Shown here: positions 1 through 6,235 of the stretch, piece by piece
How the letters are laid out: each line of letters starts with the position of its first letter
How positions within the stretch are numbered: the stretch's first letter is position 1
IMG/VR virus record: IMGVR_UViG_3300045007_000300
Location: 1-28,683 of that record
Reading direction: 5' to 3' (one strand)
Source: a virus
Length of the DNA: 28,683 nucleotides
Made by a program: the position numbers and the translations under genes
The notes under the pieces: model-generated
The model's input: only the letters and a program-made list of their open reading frames with translations
The model's database searches: none
What the model was told of the DNA's origin: nothing

Positions 1-532
1 GTTCTTCCCACAGTTCAAGTTGTTCGTGGCAGGCAACCACAAACCGGCCATCCGCAACATCGACGAGGCAATGAAGCGGCGGCTGCACTTGATCCCGTTC
101 ACGATCACCGTGCCGCCCGAACGCCGCGACAAGCATCTCCAGCAGAAATTGCTGGCAGAGCGTGACGGCATTCTGGCTTGGGCAGTGCAGGGCTGCCTGG
201 ACTGGCAGCGTCTTGGGCGGCTAGATCCACCGCAGCAAGTCGTAGATGCAACCGAGGAGTATTTCGAGGCCGAGGATGCGCTGGGACGCTGGCTGGACGA
301 ACGTTGCGTGCGCGAGCCCAACGCCAAGTCACTGACAGCCGAACTGTTCAACGACTGGAAACAGTGGGCCGAAGCGGCAGGCGAATTCATTGGTGCGCAA
401 CGTCGCTTCTCCGATCTGCTGATCACGCGGGGTCTGGAGAAATGGCGCAACGGGATGGGCGTGCGCGGATTTCAGGGGATCGGCCTCAAAAACCCGCCGA
501 CTGCCGCTTACACCCCCTACGCGGACAACTGA
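1..532 (+). CDS. P4-family phage primase/helicase, C-terminal part (5' end outside window)
   Basis: The reading frame is open from base 2 and stops at 530-532, so only the last ~177 residues are present. The first visible residues, FFPQFKLFVAGNHKP followed by a basic stretch with KRRLHLIPF, match the end of the helicase (D5/P4 alpha type, superfamily 3) domain. In this family the asparagine of the AGN-H-P motif acts as the sensor residue and the KRR/RR-IPF segment follows closely. The remainder (DEYFEAED-like helix, then a winged-helix-like tail) is typical of the C-terminal DNA-binding part. The enzyme primes and unwinds DNA at the phage origin. It is followed by an iteron-like inverted repeat, consistent with an origin nearby. 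The start codon and the N-terminal zinc/primase domains cannot be seen. Confidence 0.9.
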   Translation, partial: FFPQFKLFVAGNHKPAIRNIDEAMKRRLHLIPFTITVPPERRDKHLQQKLLAERDGILAWAVQGCLDWQRLGRLDPPQQVVDATEEYFEAEDALGRWLDERCVREPNAKSLTAELFNDWKQWAEAAGEFIGAQRRFSDLLITRGLEKWRNGMGVRGFQGIGLKNPPTAAYTPYADN

Positions 533-552
533 CCCCCTATGAAAACCATGCC

Positions 553-650
553 GTCTGACGCAGCTGACGCAGTTTGTCGTAACTCTTACGCGTGCGCGTG
601 CGTGCGCGCCTCATGGAAGGTTTCGACATCCCGTGTCAGCTGCGTCAGAC
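553..650. repeat. 16-bp perfect inverted repeat with tandem CTGACGCAG iterons
   Basis: Bases 553-568 (GTCTGACGCAGCTGAC) and 635-650 are exact reverse complements, separated by 66 bases. The left arm is part of two tandem 9-mers CTGACGCAG (555-563 and 564-572). The right arm carries one inverted copy (640-648) plus a partial one. The spacer contains a 23-base alternating pyrimidine-purine tract (587-609). This lies between the primase and the RuvC-like gene and is a candidate replication origin or primase recognition site; a role as a regulatory operator is also possible. The repeats are seen; the function is inferred. Confidence 0.6.
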
Positions 651-674
651 CGAGAGCGAAAAAGGACTGAACAC

Positions 675-1139
675 ATGAACACGACGATATTGGCCCTCGA
701 TCTGGGTACGACCACTGGGTGGGCGCTGCACCACTTGGATGGCAGCATCATCAGCGGCACGGAATGCTTCAAGCCGCAGCGATTCGAGGGGGGCGGAATG
801 CGCTTCCTCAGGTTCAAGCGCTGGCTCAACGAACTGCTGTCAGCAAGCTGCTCGATCAACGCGGTGTACTTCGAAGAGGTGCGACGACACGCGGGAGTCG
901 ATGCCGCCCACGCCTACGGGGGGTTCATGGGACACCTGACTGCGTGGTGCGAGCACCAGAACATTCCCTATCAGGGCGTTCCAGTGGGCACGATCAAGAA
1001 GCACGCCACCGGCAAAGGCAATGCCGGAAAGGACGAGATGATCATCGCAGCACGGTCACGCGGTCACGACCCCAAGGACGACAACGAAGCCGATGCCCTG
1101 GCACTGCTGCACTGGGCCATCGAGACGCAGGAGGTGTGA
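675..1139 (+). CDS. RuvC-like Holliday junction/branched-DNA endonuclease
   Basis: 154 residues in the RNase H-like fold of RuvC-type nucleases. The N-terminus ILALDLGTTTGWA carries the first catalytic Asp (residue 9) on strand 1. The acidic VYFEEVRRH motif follows near the middle, and DPKDDNEADALALLHWA near the C-terminus supplies the final pair of acidic residues. Enzymes of this class cut branched DNA during phage recombination or clear junctions before packaging. The ATG at 675 is chosen because AAAGGA (661-666) sits 8 bases upstream and the conserved first strand begins right after it; the reading frame is open further upstream but through the inverted repeat. It follows the primase and precedes two small genes in the same direction. 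Its exact substrate cannot be judged from sequence. Confidence 0.88.
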   Translation: MNTTILALDLGTTTGWALHHLDGSIISGTECFKPQRFEGGGMRFLRFKRWLNELLSASCSINAVYFEEVRRHAGVDAAHAYGGFMGHLTAWCEHQNIPYQGVPVGTIKKHATGKGNAGKDEMIIAARSRGHDPKDDNEADALALLHWAIETQEV

Positions 1140-1140
1140 C

Positions 1141-1344
1141 GTGAAGATCCCGGCACAGCAATATCGCTGCCCTCTCGGCCGCCTGCAACCGCAGACCACC
1201 GACCTGGGAACCATCAAGCAAACCGGCTGGCGTGACCAGCACATCCTCGTGGTGTCCGAGGAGGACGCGCGGCTGGATTTCGTCGAGCGTGAATTCGTGC
1301 GGCGGATTGGAGAACGCCTGTACGGAGGGAAACGTCATGGCTGA
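1141..1344 (+). CDS. Small conserved phage protein of unknown function
   Basis: 67 residues starting with GTG at 1141, with a strong AGGAGG (1129-1134) inside the end of the preceding gene and 6 bases before the start. The sequence (KIPAQQYRCPLGRLQPQ, then GTIKQTGWRDQHILVVS, then ARLDFVEREFVRRIGERLYGG) is hydrophilic. It has one Cys, no transmembrane segment and a predicted C-terminal helix. I do not recognise a domain. The tight coupling on both sides (1 base from the nuclease stop, 8-base overlap with the next gene) indicates one operon. Proteins of this kind are common in phage early regions next to DUF6362 genes; function unknown. Confidence 0.75.
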   Translation: MKIPAQQYRCPLGRLQPQTTDLGTIKQTGWRDQHILVVSEEDARLDFVEREFVRRIGERLYGGKRHG

Positions 1345-1735
1345 ATGGACGATGGATGACGTGGCGGCGCGGTTTGCCGAGGCTGCCGAGACGGGGCGGC
1401 GACTGCCTCCGGTCAGGGTGCAGGGTTACTTCAGCGTTTGGCCCGCCTTCGTGCGCAAGGAGTGGGAAGGCTTCGCCGACAAGGATTACGAGTACCGGCC
1501 ACTCCCGCCAACGCCAGAGGCCATTGACCGGATGCTGGAAGCGATGCGCTGGGTGCAATGGCTGGAGGAGGAGCAGCGCCACCTAATTTGGATGCGTGCC
1601 AAGCAACGCGAGTGGAAGGATATCTGTCGCCGCTTCGGATGCGACCGCACGACTGCGTGGCGGCGGTGGCAGAAGGCGTTGCAGGCGGTCGCCGACAGGC
1701 TCAACGAGCCAACTTGTCGCGCCGTAGCGTTTTGA
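1337..1735 (+). CDS. DUF6362 helix-turn-helix protein
   Basis: 132 residues. The N-terminal half (EWTMDDVAARFAEAAETGRR-like start, VQGYFSVWPAFVRKEW) and the C-terminal helix-turn-helix (WKDICRRFGCDRTTAWRRWQKAL, about residues 94-116) match the DUF6362 phage family from memory. The HTH suggests DNA binding. The ATG at 1337 has GGAGGG (1324-1329) at good spacing and overlaps the preceding gene by 8 bases. It is the last gene before a gene-free junction with a palindrome and terminator, so it is a reasonable candidate for a regulator acting there, but no direct evidence supports that. It could instead be a small-terminase-like DNA-recognition protein. Family assignment is fairly confident; the role is inference. 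Confidence 0.82.
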   Translation: MAEWTMDDVAARFAEAAETGRRLPPVRVQGYFSVWPAFVRKEWEGFADKDYEYRPLPPTPEAIDRMLEAMRWVQWLEEEQRHLIWMRAKQREWKDICRRFGCDRTTAWRRWQKALQAVADRLNEPTCRAVAF

Positions 1736-1945
1736 CCTTTATTAGCTGCAATGCGCTTGCAAGGTAGGCATTCAGCGGCAATGAGCGCTTTTTCGGCGTG
1801 CAACATCTGGGCAGGTTTTTGGGTAGGATGGCCGCTATGATCTGGACAGCGGTGCGGGCAGTGAAGGTCACTCGAATCAAGAGGGGTCCTTCCTTCCCAA
1901 AATCCCATGCGGGGGGCGCGAGCGCGGCGCTTTTCTAGCGTCAGG

Positions 1946-1982
1946 GTGCGAACCTAGGTTCGCACGGTTCGCAGTTCGCACC
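1946..1982. promoter_or_regulatory. Operator-like palindrome cluster
   Basis: Bases 1946-1965 form a perfect 20-bp palindrome, half-sites GTGCGAACCT and AGGTTCGCAC. Two further copies of the half-site follow directly: GGTTCGCA at 1966-1973 and GTTCGCACC at about 1974-1982. Three or four iterated half-sites in one 37-base stretch is typical of a binding site for a dimeric or multimeric DNA-binding protein. The nearby DUF6362 HTH protein, or the ParB-domain proteins downstream, are candidate binders (inference). RNA made here could also fold into a hairpin, so an RNA-level role cannot be excluded. Confidence 0.55.
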
Positions 1983-2008
1983 CCGCCAAGTTCGCGCTAA
2001 CCACACCA

Positions 2009-2040
2009 ACCCGCCCACGGTTTTCCGTCGGCGGGTTTTG
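2009..2040 (+). terminator. Rho-independent terminator
   Basis: Stem ACCCGCC (2009-2015) pairs with GGCGGGT (2030-2036). After one C-C mismatch the stem continues with ACGG (2017-2020) and CCGT (2025-2028), closing on a TTTT loop. The tract TTTTGCTTTT (2036-2045) follows on the plus strand. It ends early-region transcripts. It sits only about 25 bases before the methyltransferase start, leaving almost no room for a new promoter. Confidence 0.75.
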
Positions 2041-2063
2041 CTTTTGGAACTTCCACAGTGAAC

Positions 2064-3470
2064 ATGCTCAACGTCGAGTACCGCAAGGTCGAGACGCTGA
2101 TCCCCTACGCCCGGAATCCGAGGACGCACAACGACGAGCAGGTGGCCAAGATCGCCGCCAGCATCGTCGAGTACGGCTGGACTAATCCGATCCTGGTGGA
2201 CGGCGACAACGGCATCATCGCCGGCCACGGTCGGCTGGCGGCCGCGCGCAAGTTGGAGCTGACCGAGGTGCCGGTCATCGAACTGGCTCACCTGTCGCCC
2301 ACCCAGAAGCGCGCCTACGTGATTTCCGACAACCGCCTGGCGCTCGACGCCGGATGGGACGACGCGATGCTGGCGCTGGAACTGGCCGAGTTGTCCGAGG
2401 CCGGGTACGACCTCGCGCTCACCGGCTTCGACGATGCCGAGATCGAAGAGTTGCTCGCCACCGACGTCGCAGTCGGGGACGAAGCGGACGACGCACAGGA
2501 GAGCGATGAGACCGATGCGGCTGACGATGTCCCGGACGCTCCGGCGACGCCCGTCTCGCGTCCGGGTGACGTCTGGCAGCTGGGCGCGCATCGCGTCATC
2601 TGCGGTGACGCAGCCGATGCCAAGGTGGTCGCGGCCCTGATGGCTGGCGAGCAGGCGGCGCTCTGCTTCACCTCACCGCCCTACGGCAACCAGCGCGACT
2701 ACACGAACACCATCATCGATTGGGATGCCCTGATGCGCGGCGTATTCGCCCAGCTGCCGATGGCCGCCAACGGCCAGTTGCTGGTCAATCTCGGACTGAT
2801 TCACCGCGAACAGGAGGTCGTCCCGTACTGGGATGGATGGCTCGACTGGATGCGGACTCAAGGCTGGCGGCGCTTTGCCTGGTACGTATGGGATCAGGGG
2901 CCGGGACTGCCCGGCGACTGGAACGGTCGGCTCGCGCCGGCCTTCGAATTCGTCTTCCACTTCAACCGGAAGGACAGCGAGGCGCGCCGCCCCAACAAGA
3001 TCGTGCCCTGCATCTACGCCGGGCGCGACACCCATCTGCGCGGCGACGGCACCAGCGCGGGTGGCATGCGCAACAAGGACGGCAGTAAGACGGCGTGGAA
3101 TCACGTCGGCACCGTCACTCAGGATTTCCGCATCCCAGATTCGGTGGTTCGCATCATGCGGCACAAGGGCAAGATCGGTCAGGACATCGACCACCCGGCC
3201 GTCTTCCCGGTGGCGCTGCCCCAGTTCGTGCTGGAGTCCTACACCGACGAGGGCGAGATCGTGTTTGAACCGTTCTGTGGCTCGGGCACGACCCTCCTTG
3301 CCGCCCAGCGTACCGGGCGACTGACCCGGGCGACGGAGATCGCGCCCGAGTACGTCGATGTGACGGTCAAGCGCTTCCGGCAGAACTTCCCCGATGTGCC
3401 GGTGGCCCTGGCGGCCACCGGGCAGACCTTTGAGGAAGTTGCCGCCGAACGATTGGGAGCACAGGTATGA
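2064..3470 (+). CDS. ParB-domain DNA methyltransferase (SPPY type)
   Basis: 468 residues. Residues ~1-130 form a ParB/sulfiredoxin-like domain (LIPYARNPRTHNDEQ, GIIAGHGRLAAARKL). An acidic linker (~135-160) and the sequence TPVSRPGDVWQLG lead into a beta-class amino-methyltransferase domain: motif IV SPPY at about 204-207 and motif I FCGSGTT near 404, towards the C-terminus as expected for that class. SPPY is usual for N4-cytosine enzymes and also found in N6-adenine ones, so the base is uncertain. It would methylate phage DNA, probably to evade restriction. ATG 2064 is preferred; an in-frame GTG at 2058 has slightly better spacing to a weak GGAA. The stop overlaps the next ATG by 4 bases (ATGA), so the two methyltransferases are co-translated. 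Confidence 0.9.
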   Translation: MLNVEYRKVETLIPYARNPRTHNDEQVAKIAASIVEYGWTNPILVDGDNGIIAGHGRLAAARKLELTEVPVIELAHLSPTQKRAYVISDNRLALDAGWDDAMLALELAELSEAGYDLALTGFDDAEIEELLATDVAVGDEADDAQESDETDAADDVPDAPATPVSRPGDVWQLGAHRVICGDAADAKVVAALMAGEQAALCFTSPPYGNQRDYTNTIIDWDALMRGVFAQLPMAANGQLLVNLGLIHREQEVVPYWDGWLDWMRTQGWRRFAWYVWDQGPGLPGDWNGRLAPAFEFVFHFNRKDSEARRPNKIVPCIYAGRDTHLRGDGTSAGGMRNKDGSKTAWNHVGTVTQDFRIPDSVVRIMRHKGKIGQDIDHPAVFPVALPQFVLESYTDEGEIVFEPFCGSGTTLLAAQRTGRLTRATEIAPEYVDVTVKRFRQNFPDVPVALAATGQTFEEVAAERLGAQV

Positions 3471-4795
3471 GCATCTCCTGGCTTGCCGACAAGATCGAGC
3501 AGTGGCCGACCAACCGGCTCGTGCCCTATGCCCGGAACGCGCGCACCCATACCGAATCGCAGGTGGCGCAGATCGCAGCCTCGATTGCCGAGTTCGGTTT
3601 TACCAATCCGATCCTCGCCGGCAGTGACGGCGTGATCGTCGCCGGGCACGGACGGCTAGCCGCCGCACAGAAGCTCGGCATCGAAATCGTGCCGGTGGTG
3701 GTGCTCGACCACCTGACACCAACCCAGCGCCGGGCGCTGGTGATCGCGGACAACCGGATCGCCGAGAACGCCGGCTGGGACGAGGCGATGCTGCAGGTGG
3801 AATTGGCAGCCCTGCAGGATGACGACTTCGATCTGACCCTGACCGGCTTCGACGCCGATGCCCTGGCCGATCTACTCGCCGGCGGCGAGACGACCACCGA
3901 GGGGCAGACTGACGAGGATGCCGCCCCCGAGGTGCCGGAGACGCCGGTGTCACGACCGGGCGATGTCTGGATCTGCGGCGAGCACCGTGTGCTCTGCGGC
4001 GACGCCACCGATGCCGATGCCTACGCCACGGTGCTGGGCGACGAGTTGGCCGGCATGGTGTTCACCGACCCGCCCTACAACGTGAACTACGCCAACAGTG
4101 CGAAGGACAAGATGCGCGGCAAGAACCGCGCGATCCTCAATGACAATCTCGGCGAGGGTTTCTACGATTTCCTGCTGGCGGCACTGACGCCGACGCTGGC
4201 CCACTGTCGTGGCGGCATCTATGTAGCGATGTCCTCCAGCGAACTCGACACCCTGCAATCAGCCTTCCGGGCTGCCGGCGGCCACTGGTCGACGTTCATC
4301 ATCTGGGCGAAGAATACCTTCACCCTCGGGCGTGCCGATTATCAGCGCCAGTACGAGCCGATTCTTTACGGCTGGCCGGATGGTGGCGAGCGCCACTGGT
4401 GCGGCGACCGCGACCAGGGCGACGTCTGGCAGATCAAGAAACCGCAGAAGAACGATCTGCACCCGACGATGAAGCCGGTGGAACTGGTGGAGCGGGCGAT
4501 TCGGAATTCCAGTCGCCCGGGTGACGTGGTGCTCGACCCGTTCGGCGGATCCGGCAGCACACTGATCGCCGCCGAGAAGTCGGGACGGCGGGCGCGGCTC
4601 ATCGAACTCGACCCGAAGTACGTGGATGTGATCGTGCGCCGCTGGCAGGCATGGACAGATAGAAGTACAGTGCGTGAACAAGATGGCGTCGCCTTCGATG
4701 ACCTGCTGGTGAATGCCTTGCCCGTTCCTGCCACCTCGATTGATCACGATGGAGTCCATTGCCACCCAACGGTTGCACCGTCGCAAACGCGATGA
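3467..4795 (+). CDS. ParB-domain DNA methyltransferase (DPPY type)
   Basis: 442 residues. The N-terminal ParB-like domain (LVPYARNARTHTESQ, VIVAGHGRLAAAQKL) and the linker TPVSRPGDVWICG are clearly paralogous to the preceding gene. The catalytic half differs: motif IV DPPY at 201-204 (FTDPPYNVNYAN), HPTMKPVEL in the middle, and motif I DPFGGSGST near 359, in beta-class order. DPPY points to N6-adenine methylation. The last ~30 residues run past the usual family end (DGVAFDDL) and overlap the next gene by 47 bases in another frame. That suggests a recent fusion or extension at this boundary. Likely role: second modification specificity protecting phage DNA; it could also affect gene control. 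Confidence 0.9.
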   Translation: MSISWLADKIEQWPTNRLVPYARNARTHTESQVAQIAASIAEFGFTNPILAGSDGVIVAGHGRLAAAQKLGIEIVPVVVLDHLTPTQRRALVIADNRIAENAGWDEAMLQVELAALQDDDFDLTLTGFDADALADLLAGGETTTEGQTDEDAAPEVPETPVSRPGDVWICGEHRVLCGDATDADAYATVLGDELAGMVFTDPPYNVNYANSAKDKMRGKNRAILNDNLGEGFYDFLLAALTPTLAHCRGGIYVAMSSSELDTLQSAFRAAGGHWSTFIIWAKNTFTLGRADYQRQYEPILYGWPDGGERHWCGDRDQGDVWQIKKPQKNDLHPTMKPVELVERAIRNSSRPGDVVLDPFGGSGSTLIAAEKSGRRARLIELDPKYVDVIVRRWQAWTDRSTVREQDGVAFDDLLVNALPVPATSIDHDGVHCHPTVAPSQTR

Positions 4796-5123
4796 AGCCA
4801 TGATCGCTGCCCATGCGGCAGGCAAGACCTATGCGGAAATTGCGCGTGAGTTTGGGGTCAGCAGCAGCCTGGTGTCCCAGCGAATCCAGTACACCCTGCG
4901 CCAGCAGCAGATCGAGCAGAGCACGGATCCCTTCGAACGCATCCAGCCCCATACCGCACGCGTGCTGAAATTGGCAGGACTGGATACCGTCGAGCAGGTT
5001 CTGGAGAAGTATTTCGCCGAAGAACTTCTCCAAATACGTGGTTTCGGCAGCAAGGCACTGCGCGACGTGGAAAAGCACTTCCTGCCATTTCACTATCGCA
5101 ACTTCAAACGCAGCCCTCCGTAG
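4749..5123 (+). CDS. HTH protein with RNA polymerase alpha-CTD-like domain
   Basis: 124 residues. A basic N-terminus (RLHRRKRDE) is followed by a helix-turn-helix (KTYAEIAREFGVSSSLVSQR, about 26-45) resembling sigma region 4 or small transcription regulators. The C-terminal ~76-116 region (LKLAGLDTVEQVLEKY, then IRGFGSKALRDVEKHF) matches the helix-hairpin-helix pattern of the RNA polymerase alpha C-terminal domain. The combination suggests a transcription regulator that contacts DNA by both ends or mimics alpha-CTD; this is inference. No clear ribosome site precedes ATG 4749, so translation is probably coupled to the methyltransferase. ATG 4800 is a possible shorter start but would remove the basic N-terminus. 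Its stop lies inside the convergent gene on the other strand (20-base overlap). Confidence 0.75.
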   Translation: MESIATQRLHRRKRDEAMIAAHAAGKTYAEIAREFGVSSSLVSQRIQYTLRQQQIEQSTDPFERIQPHTARVLKLAGLDTVEQVLEKYFAEELLQIRGFGSKALRDVEKHFLPFHYRNFKRSPP

Positions 5124-5475
5124 CATCGTCGACGATTTCGCAGTGAATCACAAAGCCCGTTAGGTAGGGCAGGCCCTTGGGGATGCCGTAGTCCTTGCTG
5201 GTCTGGCGGCCAATCGTCCAGCCCATCCACCGCGCTACTGCGGCATCGATGGCCTGCTTGATGTCGTGGCCCCGCAGCATCTCGTTCAGGACATCGTCGG
5301 CAAAGTGCCGCCCGTGGCGGCTGTCGAGGAAGGCCCTGACCGACTCGAGGGGCTGGTAGGTGGCGTCGGAGATCGCGGTCATCGCGATGGGCCAGGCGGC
5401 TTGGGCGTCGTTGTTCATCGTGCCCCAAAAGCCCCAGGCATCGTTTTGGGTTGCTGGGATGTTGTTGGTGGTCAT
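5104..5475 (-). CDS. Conserved accessory-region protein, unknown function
   Basis: 123 residues on the minus strand. Features: MTTNNIPATQNDAWGFWGTM at the start, then AWPIAMTAISDATYQPLESVRAFLDSR-type helices, RHGRHFADDVLNEML, and RWMGWTIGRQTSKDYGIPKG near the end. It is soluble, with no membrane segment. I recall similar proteins beside DUF3489 genes on plasmids and prophages, but no function is known to me. AAGGAG precedes ATG 5475 at ideal distance. The copy of the 31-nt element at 5512-5542 lies 36 bases upstream. The long minus-strand open frame extends upstream, but the ribosome site and the repeat fix this start. The 3' end overlaps the convergent HTH gene by 20 bases. Confidence 0.8.
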   Translation of the reverse strand: MTTNNIPATQNDAWGFWGTMNNDAQAAWPIAMTAISDATYQPLESVRAFLDSRHGRHFADDVLNEMLRGHDIKQAIDAAVARWMGWTIGRQTSKDYGIPKGLPYLTGFVIHCEIVDDATEGCV

Positions 5476-5511
5476 CGTTTTCTCCTTCGGGTTGATCGTT
5501 GCGACACCCGT

Positions 5512-5542
5512 ATGAACGCGCTGTTCGATTGAGAAGCCAAGC
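5512..5542 (-). promoter_or_regulatory. 31-nt promoter-like element, copy 1
   Basis: Read on the minus strand it is GCTTGGCTTC-N6-GAACAGCGCGTTCAT, with N6 = TCAATC. TTGGCT and TTCATA could serve as -35 and -10 with an 18-base gap. GAAC-N5-GTTC forms a dyad. A T5 run on the plus strand (A-tract on the minus) lies upstream at 5556-5560. The element ends 36 bases before ATG 5475. Confidence 0.6.
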
Positions 5543-5562
5543 TCGTTCTGAATCATTTTTGG

Positions 5563-5586
5563 GGGGCGGCCAGATATCGCCGCCCC
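5563..5586. other. Stem-loop between two minus-strand genes
   Basis: GGGGCGGC (5563-5570) pairs perfectly with GCCGCCCC (5579-5586) around an 8-base loop CAGATATC. It lies just after the stop of the DUF3489 gene on the minus strand and before the next promoter-like element. There is no T-tract after it on the minus strand, so it is not a classical terminator. It may stabilise the 3' end of the RNA or act with Rho. Confidence 0.5.
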
Positions 5587-5594
5587 GTTGTTGA

Positions 5595-6155
5595 TCACGC
5601 AATTTTGTAGATGCGCTCGCCGCCTTCGGGCTTCTCCGAGGTGATGGTGAGTCCGAGTTTCTTCTTGAACGCGCCGGCAAAGGTGCCGCGCACCGTGTGC
5701 GCCTGCCAGCCGGTGGCCGCGCAGATCTGGTGGATGGTGGCCCCCTCCGGGCGCTGCAGCATCTGGATCACGGCGGCCTGCTTGCTGTTCTCGCGGGTGC
5801 GGGGCTTGCCCTCGACGCCGACCTTGAGCAGTCGCTTGGCCGCGTCCTGTTTTTCTTGCTCCCCGTCTTTTGCCCATTGGGCCTCTGCGGCCGACACGGC
5901 GGCCTCGACCTCGGGGTCGGGGTGAAGGGGAGCCGGCGTCGGCCGGGCGCGCCCCAGGGCGTCGTAGCCCTCGGCGGCGACGAACCAGTCGGTGCTGTCG
6001 CGGGTGATCAGGGCTCGATTGAAAAGGCCCTCCAGCACCTTGGTGCGGGCACCGCCCTTGATGTTGTCGGGGATCCATTCGATCTTGCCGCCAGTGTGTT
6101 CGATGGCGTAGGCGAGGATGGCGTGCTGGGCCGGGGTCAGTTGGATGGTGGTCAT
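5595..6155 (-). CDS. DUF3489 domain protein
   Basis: 186 residues. The C-terminal region (about 119-186: SKQAAVIQMLQRPEGATIHQI, TGWQAHTVRGTFAGAFKKKLGL, GGERIYKI) is the DUF3489 domain, which has a winged-helix look and may bind nucleic acid. The N-terminal part (LTPAQHAILAYAIEHTGGK, FNRALITRD, YDALGRARP) also reads like a small winged-helix domain. The linker is charged. Function unknown; the family is frequent in mobile elements of Proteobacteria. ATG 6155 has AAGGAGC 6-7 bases upstream, and the second 31-nt element (6190-6220) lies 34 bases before it. The frame is open far upstream into the terminase region, but only this start has a ribosome site. Confidence 0.9.
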   Translation of the reverse strand: MTTIQLTPAQHAILAYAIEHTGGKIEWIPDNIKGGARTKVLEGLFNRALITRDSTDWFVAAEGYDALGRARPTPAPLHPDPEVEAAVSAAEAQWAKDGEQEKQDAAKRLLKVGVEGKPRTRENSKQAAVIQMLQRPEGATIHQICAATGWQAHTVRGTFAGAFKKKLGLTITSEKPEGGERIYKIA

Positions 6156-6189
6156 TTGATGCTCCTTCGTGGTGGTTGATGGTGTGGTC

Positions 6190-6220
6190 ATGAACGCGCT
6201 GTTCGAGAGTGAAGCCAAGC
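6190..6220 (-). promoter_or_regulatory. 31-nt promoter-like element, copy 2
   Basis: Minus-strand GCTTGGCTTC-N6-GAACAGCGCGTTCAT with N6 = ACTCTC. A seven-base A-tract lies upstream on the minus strand (plus 6230-6236). The element ends 34 bases before the DUF3489 start. The leader after it also resembles the other copies (ACCATCAAC, then AAGGAG). Confidence 0.6.
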
Positions 6221-6235
6221 GCTTTACGCTTTTTT

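Larger units (their letters stand above)
1736..2063. other. Gene-free junction between early genes and methyltransferase operon
   Basis: This 328-base stretch has no convincing gene. A 33-codon frame from ATG 1837 to 1938 lacks a good ribosome site. It holds, in order: AT-richer sequence with a TATGAT hexamer (1836-1841) that could be a -10 element but has no convincing -35; a segment with GGGGTCCTTCC (about 1883-1893) followed by a G/C run near 1911-1930; the perfect palindrome at 1946-1965 with extra half-sites to 1982; and the terminator at 2009-2036. The position at a module boundary suggests a regulatory or packaging (cos-type) site. The latter is only a hypothesis. Confidence 0.6.

Noticed and set aside
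1837-1938. A 33-codon plus-strand frame starting ATG in the early/late junction
   Set aside because: No ribosome site and low-complexity ending; the bases are better explained as a regulatory region. Not excluded outright.
2064-4795. ParB-like domains taken as a plasmid partition system
   Set aside because: No ParA ATPase is present, and both domains are fused to methyltransferases. They belong to the known ParB-methylase arrangement of phages.
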